The notes: a model not told the origin generated them from the sequence alone. 64,000 nucleotides of DNA from Microbacteriaceae bacterium (GCA_947486475.1 CANKTR010000002.1:1-64000); one strand, 5' to 3'; counted from the first letter of the stretch, positions 24,923 to 36,219 are shown. Translations and numbers: made by a program.

Positions 24923-25702
24923 TTATATTCCGAGGCGGACGATGTAGAAGTTGGACGTCCAAATCTTTCGGATACTGACGACGCCTCCGGCGGCGGGTGC
25001 GTCGAGAATCATGCCATTACCGGCGTAGATGCCGTTGTGACCGGAAATCATGACGATGTCACCGGGGCGCGCGTCGGAGAGTCGGATCGGTTTCCCGATC
25101 GCCCCCTGTGCTGCCGCGCTGTGCGGGAGTTCCACACCGAACTGGGCGTAGACGAACATGACAAATCCGGAACAGTCGAATCCGGATGGGGTTGCGCCAC
25201 CAAACCGATAGGGGACTCCGACGTACTTTTTGGCAACGTCGAACACCTTCGACAAACTGAAATCGGGGTACTTCGGGTTCTTAAGATAGTCGGCCGCAGA
25301 CGGCCCGTTGTAGCTCGGGAAATTGACCTGTCCCGCCGCCGCCAGCCGCGAGAGCTGAGCCTGGCTGGTCGCGCGGAAAGTGGATTGTTCGACGGCAAGG
25401 GCTGTGCCACCCGTTGTTGTCAGATCCTGAGTCGCTTCGCTTGCGGCGATGATTTCGGGGCTGAACGCGTAAGCGGGCAGAGACACTGTTCCCACCAATG
25501 CGCTGACCAACGCGAAGACGGAAGCTTGGCGAGCAGCGTCACTCTGCACCGCGGTGCGAACGACCCGTCCGACGGCTGGTCGTGCAATCCGGCTGACGCG
25601 GGCGAGGAAACGAAATGCGTCGCCGATTGCTAAAGCGGTGGTGTGACCGATTCGGAAGAAAGCGTTGTTCAAGAGGTATCCCCTGAGCCCGAGGCGCTTC
25701 AC
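24923..25702 (-). CDS. NlpC/P60 (C40) peptidoglycan hydrolase
   Basis: Secreted or membrane-anchored cysteine peptidase that cleaves peptide stems in peptidoglycan. The catalytic domain is C-terminal: DVAKKYVGVPYRFGG, the nucleophile Cys in GFDCSGFVMFVYAQFG, LPHSAAAQ, RPGDIVMISGHNGIYAGNGMILDAP (catalytic His and third residue). A hydrophobic segment (VFALVSALVGTVSLPAYAFS) acts as signal peptide or anchor. With GTG 25702 the protein has 259 residues and a 60-residue Arg-rich cytoplasmic N-terminus, but the ribosome site (GGGGAG) directly abuts the GTG. With GTG 25549 the hydrophobic segment would sit at the N-terminus like an ordinary signal peptide. The true start is uncertain. Confidence 0.85.
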   Translation of the reverse strand: MKRLGLRGYLLNNAFFRIGHTTALAIGDAFRFLARVSRIARPAVGRVVRTAVQSDAARQASVFALVSALVGTVSLPAYAFSPEIIAASEATQDLTTTGGTALAVEQSTFRATSQAQLSRLAAAGQVNFPSYNGPSAADYLKNPKYPDFSLSKVFDVAKKYVGVPYRFGGATPSGFDCSGFVMFVYAQFGVELPHSAAAQGAIGKPIRLSDARPGDIVMISGHNGIYAGNGMILDAPAAGGVVSIRKIWTSNFYIVRLGI

Positions 25703-25881
25703 CTCCCCGTCCTTGGTTTTGTTGAACTGTCCGACGACGGGGAAATCGGGCTTCGAACAGTTGTTCTGTGTGCGCGGTGGCGCGTTCGGAACTCTTTCAA
25801 TTTACCAAGCAAGTTAGCGCCGAGGTCGAAGGCGGGCTTCGGCGTGGCAAAACCTCCGACGTCCAGCCCCTGTGGATTGTT

Positions 25882-25887
25882 TAGACT
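25882..25887 (+). promoter_or_regulatory. -10 element of serC (leaderless type)
   Basis: TAGACT lies exactly 6 nt before the serC ATG at 25894. This spacing places the transcription start at or next to the ATG, and there is no ribosome binding site between them. Confidence 0.5.
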
Positions 25888-25893
25888 GGGGAA

Positions 25894-27000
25894 ATGTCCG
25901 ACTTTCGACTGCCCCCCGAATTGATTCCCTCCGACGGTCGTTTCGGGTGCGGGCCTTCGAAAGTGCGATCCGAGCAAATCGACCATCTCATCGCCCACGC
26001 CCACCTGCTGGGGACTTCTCATCGCCAACCTCCGATTCGAGCGCTAGTTGGACGAATTCGTGAAGGTCTCGCCGACCTCTACCGTCTTCCCAGCGGATAC
26101 GAGGTCGTTCTAGGAAACGGTGGGTCGACCGCGTTTTGGGATGCGGCCGCTTTTTCCCTCATCGACAATCGCAGTGCGCACCTCGCGTTCGGGGAGTTCG
26201 GGCAGAAGTTTGTGACAGCAGCGAGCGCCCCCTGGCTCTCAGCGCCGATTGTCAACACGGGCGCGGCGGGTGACGTGTCGCAGTTCACCGGCGACGAGGA
26301 CGCCGATGTTTTCGCTTACCCGCACAACGAAACGTCGACGGGCGCAATGAGCACGGTTCGGCGTCATGGCGCCAGCGGTGCCCTGACCGTGGTGGATGCG
26401 ACAAGCGCGGCCGGCGGGATCGACATCGACGTGCGCGAAACGGATGTCTACTATTTTGCGCCGCAGAAAAACTTCGCGAGCGACGGTGGGTTGTGGATTG
26501 CGCTGATGTCCCCCGCCGCACTCGAGCGCATCGAACGCATCGCTGCGTCGGGCCGCTACATCCCCGAGTTTTTGTCGCTCGGCGTTGCCGTCGATAATTC
26601 TCGATTGGACCAGACCCTCAATACCCCCGCCATCGCGACTCTGTTGCTCATGGACGCGCAAATCCAGTGGATTCGCGACAGCGGTGGGCTCTCCTGGGCG
26701 GACGCGCGAACACGGGATTCGTCGAGACGCATTTACGACTGGGCAGAGCGTCGTTCGGACGCGTCTGCGTTTGTCGCGGTTCCCGAGCACCGATCGCAGG
26801 TTGTTGCGACGATTGATTTCGACGAGACCGTCGACGCCGCGAAGGTGTCGGCACTGTTACGCGCCAACGGAATCGTCGACATTGACCCGTACCGGAAACT
26901 CGGTCGAAACCAACTGCGCATCGCGACGTTTACCGCGATTGAACCGGACGATGTGACGCGTCTGCTCGGCGCTATCGAGTTGGCAATCGCCGCGCTCTAG
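25894..27000 (+). CDS. serC: Phosphoserine aminotransferase, actinobacterial type
   Basis: PLP enzyme of serine biosynthesis that interconverts 3-phosphohydroxypyruvate and phosphoserine; 368 residues, matching the mycobacterial SerC subgroup. Motifs are LIPSDGRFGCGPSKVR, GTSHRQPPIR, VLGNGGSTAFWDAA (PLP phosphate loop), HNETSTGAM, VVDATSAAGGIDID (PLP Asp), the Schiff-base Lys in YYFAPQKNFASDGG, and YRKLGRNQLRI near the C-terminus. It appears leaderless (TAGACT, 6 nt, ATG). Its stop overlaps the convergent DUF3027 stop. Confidence 0.93.
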   Translation: MSDFRLPPELIPSDGRFGCGPSKVRSEQIDHLIAHAHLLGTSHRQPPIRALVGRIREGLADLYRLPSGYEVVLGNGGSTAFWDAAAFSLIDNRSAHLAFGEFGQKFVTAASAPWLSAPIVNTGAAGDVSQFTGDEDADVFAYPHNETSTGAMSTVRRHGASGALTVVDATSAAGGIDIDVRETDVYYFAPQKNFASDGGLWIALMSPAALERIERIAASGRYIPEFLSLGVAVDNSRLDQTLNTPAIATLLLMDAQIQWIRDSGGLSWADARTRDSSRRIYDWAERRSDASAFVAVPEHRSQVVATIDFDETVDAAKVSALLRANGIVDIDPYRKLGRNQLRIATFTAIEPDDVTRLLGAIELAIAAL

Positions 27001-27479
27001 CGGTCGTCGACAACCACGAAATCGTCGTCGTCGGCATCGTCAAGGTCGTCGATGCCTAAATCATCGTCGTCGAGATCGTCAAGGTCGTCGACATCGTCAA
27101 GGTCGTCGAGGTCGTCCTCCTCGTCGTCCTCCTCGTCGTCCTCTAATTCGTCGTCGGGGACAACGACAACCTCGTCCTCGACTCCCGCAGCGATCGACGC
27201 TTCGTATTCCCGGAGTCGGTCCACCCAGGGAACCCACTCGGGGGACTGAATTGAATCGACTCCGGCGAGAAGCTCCGTTTCCAACACCGACGTCGCGGAG
27301 CCGTCGACCGCGAGGGACGCGACCCATTCCCAACCGACGTAGCCCGGCAGGTTGGACGCGAACCGAACGTCTGCGACACCATCGGATTCTTTCGCCGAGA
27401 GCACTGTTCCGATCGTGTCCGCCGAGGTGATTGTTTCGAGAGCGGCGCGAGCGGCTTTCTCGAGTGCTTTAGGCGTCAA
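26997..27479 (-). CDS. DUF3027 protein with long acidic tail
   Basis: Conserved actinobacterial protein of unknown function, about 160 residues. The DUF3027 core (ARAALETITSADTIGTV, LPGYVGWEWVASLAV, LAGVDSIQSPEWVPWVDRL) is followed by about 60 residues that are mostly Asp and Glu. The tail is encoded by GTC/GTCGTC-rich direct repeats at about 27000-27180. I place the start at TTG 27479, which overlaps the cold-shock gene by 11 nt with GGAAAA upstream; upstream in-frame codons read as shadow of the cold-shock gene. Coupling to a cold-shock protein suggests a nucleic-acid-related role (inference). An acidic tail may mimic nucleic acid or bind basic proteins. Confidence 0.75.
   Translation of the reverse strand: MTPKALEKAARAALETITSADTIGTVLSAKESDGVADVRFASNLPGYVGWEWVASLAVDGSATSVLETELLAGVDSIQSPEWVPWVDRLREYEASIAAGVEDEVVVVPDDELEDDEEDDEEDDLDDLDDVDDLDDLDDDDLGIDDLDDADDDDFVVVDDR
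27000..27180. repeat. Low-complexity GTCGTC-type repeat coding an Asp/Glu tail
   Basis: Imperfect direct repeats of units such as ATCGTCAAGGTCGTCG occur here, encoding D-D-L-D-D type units of the DUF3027 tail on the minus strand. Such tracts can change length by replication slippage. Confidence 0.7.
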
Positions 27480-27849
27480 AGTTTTCCGCAACCTTTCGAA
27501 GAACGACCGCGATTTTGCGGGAATGAGCGTTTGCGGGGTAGTGCCCCCGACGCAGATCGGAGCTCGCGGATTCCAACAACCGGATGACGTCCTCGACGAT
27601 GACCACCATGTCGTCCGCGTTCCGGCGACGGCTTCGAACGACGGACTGCGGCTCTTCCAACACCGTGACGCCGTGAGCCTGCAGGCCACGTTTGCCGTCG
27701 ACGGTTCCATACTCGACGAGTGCACCGGGTTGTACGGCCGTGCCCGCGGGCAGTGCCGAGGCGTGGAGGAACACCTCGCTGCCGTCGTCGCCTTGGATAA
27801 ATCCAAAACCTTTGTCCTCGTCGAAGAACTTCACTTTTCCGGTTGGCAT
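27469..27849 (-). CDS. Cold-shock domain protein with C-terminal extension
   Basis: RNA/single-stranded-DNA binding cold-shock protein of 126 residues. The N-terminal 66 residues are a CSD with RNP1 (KGFGFIQ) and RNP2 (VFLHASAL). The C-terminal 60 residues (DDMVVIVEDVIRLLESASSDL and following) form an extra helical part found in the actinobacterial CspB-like long form. A proper AAGGAG ribosome site precedes the ATG, unlike many leaderless genes here. It is coupled to DUF3027 (11-nt overlap) and divergent from the Helicase_C_3 gene, a conserved actinobacterial neighbourhood. Confidence 0.9.
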   Translation of the reverse strand: MPTGKVKFFDEDKGFGFIQGDDGSEVFLHASALPAGTAVQPGALVEYGTVDGKRGLQAHGVTVLEEPQSVVRSRRRNADDMVVIVEDVIRLLESASSDLRRGHYPANAHSRKIAVVLRKVAENFDA

Positions 27850-27897
27850 TACGTCTCCTTGAATCCTGACCTTTACCGAGGATACCCGTCAGCGCGA

Positions 27898-27903
27898 TAA
27901 ACT
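27898..27903 (+). promoter_or_regulatory. -10 element of the Helicase_C_3/XPB operon
   Basis: TAAACT lies exactly 6 nt before the ATG at 27910, again the leaderless spacing. There is no ribosome site. Confidence 0.5.
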
Positions 27904-27909
27904 AAACGG

Positions 27910-29523
27910 ATGCCTTCTTCACACGTCGTCTCGGTTCGGTTGGGAACGCTGTCACTCCGAGAACTCGAGAGCCTCGTGTTGTCCCGTCCGTGGGCGATGG
28001 GGCGCCAGAACGACCTGCACGATGTGTCCGACACGCTCGTGTCACCGGAGTCCATCGTTCCGACGCTGCGGTCACTCGGACGACCGACCCTCACGTCCCT
28101 CGTCGCGGGTACCGCGGACCCCCTCGCCTGCGAGTTGATGCTCGCCGACGCCGACGGTGCGGTCTACCCCGAAGTCACCGCGCTGTTGCCCGCGATTCTC
28201 GATCAGCCGGCACCGACAGAACCCGCCACCTCGGGCGACAGCACCACGGTCGCTCTTCACAGTGTCATCGCGATTCGCGACCTCATCGGGTGGGTCGCCC
28301 GCGAACCACTAACGATGGGAGCTACCGGCGGCCTTCTCAAAGCCGAGGAAAAAACACTCGCTGCGGGGATGGTGGTTTCGGACCAGGACGCCGCGGCGCT
28401 CGTCGGAGTTGCCCACGCCGCCGGACTCGTGAACACAATCGATCGTCGCCTGTATGCGACCACCCGCGGCCTGGAGTTGAGTGACGACCTGGCCGGGTTG
28501 TGGTCGGTGTGTGCCGAGGCGATTGGTGCTGTCCTGAGCCGTTCCGTTCGCGAAGCCTGTGCGGCAGCGGGTCGGTTCGACCTCGAATTCATCGAGTGGC
28601 TCACACCATTGCGTGACCCGTCCGAGTCACGTGCTCTGGCGACGCTGTCGGACGGTGCCCGCTTGTTCGGGCTCACCGCCGGCGGAACGACCGACCTGGG
28701 CCGAACTTTTCTCGACCCCCGCGGCGATGTCTCCGCCCAACTCACCACGCTGTTTCCCGCGTTACAGAATTCCGTCTACGTCCTCGACGACCTGAGCATC
28801 ATCGCTCCGGGACCGGTGTCCCGCGACACCGCCGACTTCCTCGCGCTCGTGTCGACGCTCGAAACGCGAGGACTCGCCCCCAAATACCGGCTCGAGCCAA
28901 CGCTGATCCTGCGGGCAATTGCTAACGGGTTGACCGCCGAATCAATCGTTGCCCGGTTAACCGAACTGTCGCTCACCCCGGTGTCCCCCGCTGTCACATC
29001 GACGGTCGATGACGCTTCGCGCAACGGGCGATTCATCGTCCTCAACGGCACCGGAACCGACACCGCGGCGAAAGCGTCCCATGTGGAGCTGGGTGAACTG
29101 TTGTTGACCGACCCGAGATTGCAGCGCCTCGCGCCCATCAAGGTCGACGACTATTCGGTGTTGTATGGCGCGTCCCGCCTTCGCGTCGAAACCGCGCTTG
29201 CCGAAACGCGGTACACGGTCATCACGCCCACGCCCGAGCGAATCATCGTCGCGCCGGCGGCACCGACAAAGTTGCTCGACCTCATCGAACGCCTTCACGA
29301 AACGGGTTTGGGCTCGTCGCATCTCGAGCGGGCACTCGTGACCGCGGGTAAGTCACGGAGTTCGGTGACGTTGCTGGTCGAAACCAGCACGGGAAACAGG
29401 ACCATCACGCTCGAACCTCGTCACGTCGCCAACGGTCGTGTTCGTGGGCTCGACACCGTTGCCGACGTCGAGCGCACGCTACCCATTTCCGCCATCATCG
29501 AACTCCTCGCGGTCGGAGAATAA
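27910..29523 (+). CDS. Helicase-associated (Helicase_C_3) protein
   Basis: Protein of 537 residues. The N-terminal half consists of winged-helix-like repeats (LSLRELESLVLSRPWAMG and similar). A C-terminal Helicase_C_3/XPB-like domain follows (SVYVLDDLSIIAPGPVSRDTADFL; KYRLEPTLILRAIANGLTAESIVARL). No ATPase motifs are present. In actinobacteria this gene precedes the XPB helicase gene. Here the gap is only 3 nt, so the two form an operon and the products probably act together on DNA. Its biochemical role is not established. Confidence 0.8.
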   Translation: MPSSHVVSVRLGTLSLRELESLVLSRPWAMGRQNDLHDVSDTLVSPESIVPTLRSLGRPTLTSLVAGTADPLACELMLADADGAVYPEVTALLPAILDQPAPTEPATSGDSTTVALHSVIAIRDLIGWVAREPLTMGATGGLLKAEEKTLAAGMVVSDQDAAALVGVAHAAGLVNTIDRRLYATTRGLELSDDLAGLWSVCAEAIGAVLSRSVREACAAAGRFDLEFIEWLTPLRDPSESRALATLSDGARLFGLTAGGTTDLGRTFLDPRGDVSAQLTTLFPALQNSVYVLDDLSIIAPGPVSRDTADFLALVSTLETRGLAPKYRLEPTLILRAIANGLTAESIVARLTELSLTPVSPAVTSTVDDASRNGRFIVLNGTGTDTAAKASHVELGELLLTDPRLQRLAPIKVDDYSVLYGASRLRVETALAETRYTVITPTPERIIVAPAAPTKLLDLIERLHETGLGSSHLERALVTAGKSRSSVTLLVETSTGNRTITLEPRHVANGRVRGLDTVADVERTLPISAIIELLAVGE

Positions 29524-29526
29524 GGC

Positions 29527-31155
29527 GTGAACGGCCCCCTCATTGTCCAGAGCGATCGCACCGTGTTGCTCGAAGTCGGTCACGAACAGGCGACCGACGC
29601 GCGCCACGCCCTCGCCGTTTTCGCCGAACTGGAGCGCGCTCCCGAACACATTCACACCTACCGCATCACGCGTCTCGGGTTGTGGAACGCGCGTGCCGCC
29701 GGGCACACCGCCGAGGAAATGCTCGACACGCTCGAGACCTACTCGAAGTTCCCCGTGCCACCCGTCGTGGCGATTGATATCGCCGACACCGTGTCGCGAT
29801 ATGGCCGAATTGTGGTCGAACGCGACGCCGAGGGTTTGTACCTCGAAGCGGAGTCCCCCGAGATTCTCACCGAGGTCACGCGAACCTCGAAACTCGAGCC
29901 GCTGCTTGGAGCAATCACGAGCCCGACCGTCGTTCGCCTCAACGATTGGGCTCGCGGCATTGTCAAACAGGAATTGCTGGGAATCGGCTGGCCCGCCGAA
30001 GACCGGGCCGGTTTCACCGAGGGAACCCCGATGGCGGTCGCGCTCGACAATTCGACTTGGGAACTTCGCGGCTACCAACGCGAAGCCATCGACCTGTTCG
30101 AGAAGAGCGGCGCGGGTGTCGTGGTACTGCCGTGTGGCGCGGGCAAAACCGTGGTCGGGATTGGGGCGATGGTCGAAGGCCAGTCCTCCACCTTGATTCT
30201 GGTGACGAACTCGGTGTCGGCGCGACAGTGGCGCGACGAAATCATCGCCCGCACCACCCTCTCGGCCGAGGACATCGGCGAGTATTCGGGTGAAAAGAAA
30301 GAGATCAAAGCCGTCACGATTGCGACGTATCACATCCTCACCGCGAAGCGAGCGGGTGCGTTCGCCCACCTTCCCCTGCTCGACGCCAACAACTGGGGAC
30401 TCATCATTTATGACGAAGTTCACCTGCTTCCCGCTCCCGTCTTCAAGTTGACCGCCGACCTGCAGGCGCGTCGCCGGTTGGGGTTGACCGCGACGCTCGT
30501 TCGCGAGGACGGCAAAGAGGGTGACGTTTTCAGTCTGATTGGACCGAAACGTTTCGACGCGCCGTGGAAGGAAATCGAGGCCCAGGGTTTCATCGCACCG
30601 GCACGCTGTGTGGAGGTTCGGGTGCTGCTCGAATCGGACGAACGGATGGATTACGCTGTAGCGACCGAACGCCAACGGTTCCGCATCGCCGCGACGAGTC
30701 CCGCCAAACGCCCCATCATTTCCAAGCTGATTGCCCAGCATCCCGATGACCAAATCCTCGTAATCGCCCAATACCTTGACCAGATTGATGATGTGTCGGA
30801 CACTCTCGGACTGCCGACGATTACCGGAGCGACGCCGGTCGACGAACGTGAAGTGTTGTACGACAAGTTCCGGTCGGGCGAAATCCGCGTGTTGCTCGTT
30901 TCCAAGGTGGCGAACTTTTCCGTCGACCTACCCGATGCGTCCGTCGCCATTCAGATCTCGGGGTCATTCGGTTCGCGGCAAGAAGAAGCACAACGCCTCG
31001 GTCGAATTCTGCGTCCGAAATCGGACGGACGCAGTGCCGTGTTTTACACCGTCGTGGCGCGCGATACCGTCGAACAAGACTTCGCACAAAACAGACAGCG
31101 CTTTCTGACGGAACAGGGATACGCCTACGAAATCGTTGACGAAGGCGCGATTTAG
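29527..31155 (+). CDS. XPB-like DNA repair helicase (SF2)
   Basis: Bacterial homologue of the XPB/Ssl2 3'-5' helicase, 542 residues from GTG 29527. An N-terminal XPB-specific region (IVQSDRTVLLEVGH) is followed by the ATPase core at about residues 180-350: Q-motif ELRGYQREAIDLF, Walker A LPCGAGKTVVG, motif Ib TNSVSARQWRDE, Walker B IYDEVHLLPA, motif III LTATLVRED (the RED motif of XPB). RecA-2 follows with QISGSFGSRQEEAQRLGRILRPK (motifs V-VI). It probably unwinds DNA during repair or transcription-linked processes. The sequence alone does not show which. It is co-operonic with the Helicase_C_3 protein. Confidence 0.93.
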   Translation: MNGPLIVQSDRTVLLEVGHEQATDARHALAVFAELERAPEHIHTYRITRLGLWNARAAGHTAEEMLDTLETYSKFPVPPVVAIDIADTVSRYGRIVVERDAEGLYLEAESPEILTEVTRTSKLEPLLGAITSPTVVRLNDWARGIVKQELLGIGWPAEDRAGFTEGTPMAVALDNSTWELRGYQREAIDLFEKSGAGVVVLPCGAGKTVVGIGAMVEGQSSTLILVTNSVSARQWRDEIIARTTLSAEDIGEYSGEKKEIKAVTIATYHILTAKRAGAFAHLPLLDANNWGLIIYDEVHLLPAPVFKLTADLQARRRLGLTATLVREDGKEGDVFSLIGPKRFDAPWKEIEAQGFIAPARCVEVRVLLESDERMDYAVATERQRFRIAATSPAKRPIISKLIAQHPDDQILVIAQYLDQIDDVSDTLGLPTITGATPVDEREVLYDKFRSGEIRVLLVSKVANFSVDLPDASVAIQISGSFGSRQEEAQRLGRILRPKSDGRSAVFYTVVARDTVEQDFAQNRQRFLTEQGYAYEIVDEGAI

Positions 31156-31239
31156 TCCCCAACTCGGTCTCACACCCGTTTGCACCCAGCCTGGCGTCCA
31201 CGACCGGCGCGACGCCGCACGACACAGCACCATGGTGGG

Positions 31240-31530
31240 ATGACCAGTTTTCACGTCGACGCGGGTGCTCTGGACGCCGCCGCGACCCATATCACCCGCA
31301 CGATTGACTCTCTTCAATCCGACATCACGAGCCTCACCGCCCAACTTCGCGGGCTCGACGGGACGTGGTCGGGTCCGGCTGCGCTCGCCTTTGCGGGTGT
31401 CGTTGACGAGTGGACAACGAATAGCACGCGCGTCGCAGAATCGCTGAGCGACATCGGCGTCGCGCTGCGCACCATCCAGGCGCACTACCTCGACACCGAA
31501 CAGGCCAACCTGAGACTTCTCGGGCGGTAA
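31240..31530 (+). CDS. WXG100 family protein
   Basis: Small helical-hairpin protein of 96 residues with a central turn WSG (GTWSGPAALAF) in place of W-x-G. Such proteins are usually substrates of the type VII (ESX) secretion system. The C-terminal half continues as a long helix to LDTEQANLRLL. The C-terminal YxxxD/E export signal is partly seen as YLDTE. No EccC, EccD or second WXG100 gene is nearby, so it is a solitary member. A strong bidirectional terminator separates it from groL. Confidence 0.8.
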   Translation: MTSFHVDAGALDAAATHITRTIDSLQSDITSLTAQLRGLDGTWSGPAALAFAGVVDEWTTNSTRVAESLSDIGVALRTIQAHYLDTEQANLRLLGR

Positions 31531-31538
31531 CAACAAAG

Positions 31539-31568
31539 GACGGGGGCGGCGCGAACGCCACCCCCGTC
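31539..31568. terminator. Bidirectional terminator between WXG100 gene and groL
   Basis: A near-perfect GC-rich stem (GACGGGGG-C-GGCG / CGCC-A-CCCCCGTC) with a CGAA loop lies between the convergent genes, 8 nt after the WXG100 stop and 13 nt after the groL stop. Short T-rich stretches (TTTG on plus, CTTTGTT on minus) follow on both strands. Confidence 0.8.
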
Positions 31569-31581
31569 TTTGATGCTCGGG

Positions 31582-34370
<2,789 letters not shown>

Positions 34371-34394
34371 AAGAGTTCTCTTTCTATCCGCCGT

Positions 34395-34964
34395 CTAGCG
34401 GATGAAATCTTTACCCATGAGAACGGTTACTCGTGCGCCGGGGTACAGGTCGGACTGTTTCACGGCCTTGATGCCAAGACTCATGGCGACACTCGTAGCC
34501 AAGGAGAGGTCTTCGTCCGGGCCGTACACAACAACACTGATTTTGATGGTCGTGTCTGCTGCGCTCGCCACCGTGATGTTCGGCCACGATTGCGCTTCCA
34601 AGATCGCCGCGACATCCTCGTCGAGCGTCTCGGATGTCGTTCCGTTGAGCACCGTGATGGTGATGTCGTTCAATTCTTTCTTCGACAGTGTCGTCGGGTC
34701 CACCAGCGGAATTTCCGGAGTGGGAGTCGGCGTGGGAGTCGGCGTGGCGGTGATGCCCAGAACGGGAAGGTCGATGTCCTGAAGATTTCGGGCGTCGAGA
34801 ACCGCGACGCCGGCGAGCGCCGAGAGAATGAGAACCGACGTCACCCCGAGGGACACCAGGCTCTTGACCCACCAGGGCTTTCGCGCCACCGGCTGGCGGT
34901 GAGCGCCAACGCGCGCAGGAACAGAAGCCTTATCGTCGAATCGATCACGAGGGTACTTAGTCAC
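34395..34964 (-). CDS. LytR_C domain membrane protein
   Basis: Single-pass protein of 189 residues. A short cytoplasmic N-terminus is followed by a membrane helix (SLVSLGVTSVLILSALAGVAVL), a Thr-Pro repeat spacer near residue 75, and an extracytoplasmic LytR/CpsA-associated C-terminal (LytR_C) domain: DITITVLNGTTSETLDEDVAAIL, ISVVVYGPDEDLSLATSVAMSLG. Its role in the envelope is not defined. The start is GTG 34964. The neighbour upstream carries a DUF3263 domain, and DUF3263-LytR_C is a conserved actinobacterial pair. Confidence 0.85.
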   Translation of the reverse strand: MTKYPRDRFDDKASVPARVGAHRQPVARKPWWVKSLVSLGVTSVLILSALAGVAVLDARNLQDIDLPVLGITATPTPTPTPTPEIPLVDPTTLSKKELNDITITVLNGTTSETLDEDVAAILEAQSWPNITVASAADTTIKISVVVYGPDEDLSLATSVAMSLGIKAVKQSDLYPGARVTVLMGKDFIR

Positions 34965-34989
34965 GCGTTGGTCACATCCATCTCACGGG

Positions 34990-36198
34990 TCAAGCGGTTG
35001 GAGGCACAGTCGAGTCGGAAAAACTGCGAACCAAAACCGAGTCGTACCGCCGAGCGGCGGAACACTCCATTATCGCGTACACGCGCTGGTAATAGCGCAC
35101 AAGCGAGAGGCTCCACACTTTTCGTACGAGAGACTCCTTCGAACGGGTCGAGCCCCAGTTGTCCCGCTCGAATTCGATCAAGTCAATCTCGTCGGGAGTG
35201 AGCCCCGAGGAGTCAGACACCGTCACCCGACGACCGAGCGGATCGACCGCGGCGATGGGCGCGCCATCGAGACTGAGGATGAATTCGCCCGCGACGCCCG
35301 CGACGTCCGCCGCATCCCCGATTCGGGGAATAACGCGACGACCGTCGAGCGAAATCCATCGGACCTTCGCCCGGAGGCAATAGTTCGCGAACTTTTCCCG
35401 CTCGGCGGGGTCGAGATACACGAGGACGGCGGGCGACGACACCACGATTGTTGCTTTCGGTGCGGCCTTTCGGGCACGCGCGACGACCCCGCGAATCTGC
35501 GCGACCGCGTCGCCCGTCGTCATCCGCGGCGGATTTTCTGCGACCAACTCGGCCGCCGCACGCACCAGCTCGAGCCGTTCCTGTTGTTCCGGCCACACCA
35601 ACGCCTCAAGCCACTCCCGATCGTTTCGGTCGCGAACGTCCAGCGGATTAAGGTCGATACCCTCTCGATACACGATGTTCGGTCGCCGTGGCGGGCTCGC
35701 TCCCCAGCCGGCGATGTCGGCGGGAAGGAGGACGGTCGATGAGCCGTCCGTCGGGTGAGACTCGATGACCCGGCCGGGGGCGGTCCAGCGGTACGAATAG
35801 CGATCGGGGCACAGCGTGAGGCCAGCGGACGCCCCCACCTCAATCAGCGCGATCGGCCCGCGAATGCGATGCAGGGCAACGAGCAACGGAGTGCACCGGC
35901 GTGGGTCGTTGGTTTGTGTCGCCCGAGACTTTGCGAGTTTAGCGATGGCCGGCCACAGCGCGATGAAGTCGTCGCGGGCGGTCTCGAACGGTCGAAGCGG
36001 AACACCGGCAACCCGGGCGCACGTCAGAATGAGGACGGGTTGGCGTTTCGCGCGCGGGAGTTTTCCGATGAGATCGAGGATGTGCGCGTCATTCGCAACG
36101 CCCTCCGCCCAATCGCGATATCGGGAGGATTCCGCACCCTCGCCAGCCGCAAAGCGACGAAACCAGTCCGCGGTCTGTTCTCGCTCGCTGTCCGCCAT
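34990..36198 (-). CDS. DUF2332-DUF3263 fusion protein
   Basis: A single 402-residue frame combining two families normally separate. Residues 1 to about 320 are DUF2332 (ADWFRRFAAGEGAES, PLRPFETARDDFIALWP, IALIEVGASAGLTLCPDRY). Residues 325-402 match the small DUF3263 protein (LTPDEIDLIEFERDNWG, KESLVRKVWSLSLVRYYQRVYAIM), which resembles a sigma/HTH-type DNA-binding fold and usually stands directly before LytR_C. The junction carries GTG codons at 35226 and 35220. The first forms GTGA, so in the alternate frame the DUF2332 part would stop exactly where DUF3263 would start. Either a true fusion or a small indel in an ancestral overlapping pair is possible. TAAACT seven bases before the ATG suggests a leaderless start. 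Confidence 0.75.
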   Translation of the reverse strand: MADSEREQTADWFRRFAAGEGAESSRYRDWAEGVANDAHILDLIGKLPRAKRQPVLILTCARVAGVPLRPFETARDDFIALWPAIAKLAKSRATQTNDPRRCTPLLVALHRIRGPIALIEVGASAGLTLCPDRYSYRWTAPGRVIESHPTDGSSTVLLPADIAGWGASPPRRPNIVYREGIDLNPLDVRDRNDREWLEALVWPEQQERLELVRAAAELVAENPPRMTTGDAVAQIRGVVARARKAAPKATIVVSSPAVLVYLDPAEREKFANYCLRAKVRWISLDGRRVIPRIGDAADVAGVAGEFILSLDGAPIAAVDPLGRRVTVSDSSGLTPDEIDLIEFERDNWGSTRSKESLVRKVWSLSLVRYYQRVYAIMECSAARRYDSVLVRSFSDSTVPPTA

Positions 36199-36219
36199 AT
36201 TTCCGAGTTTAATGGGGGC

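Noticed and set aside
25561..25760. Possible c-di-AMP (ydaO) riboswitch before the NlpC/P60 gene
   Set aside because: Only a short CCGAATC-like stretch resembles the conserved core. The other conserved blocks and helices were not found by eye.
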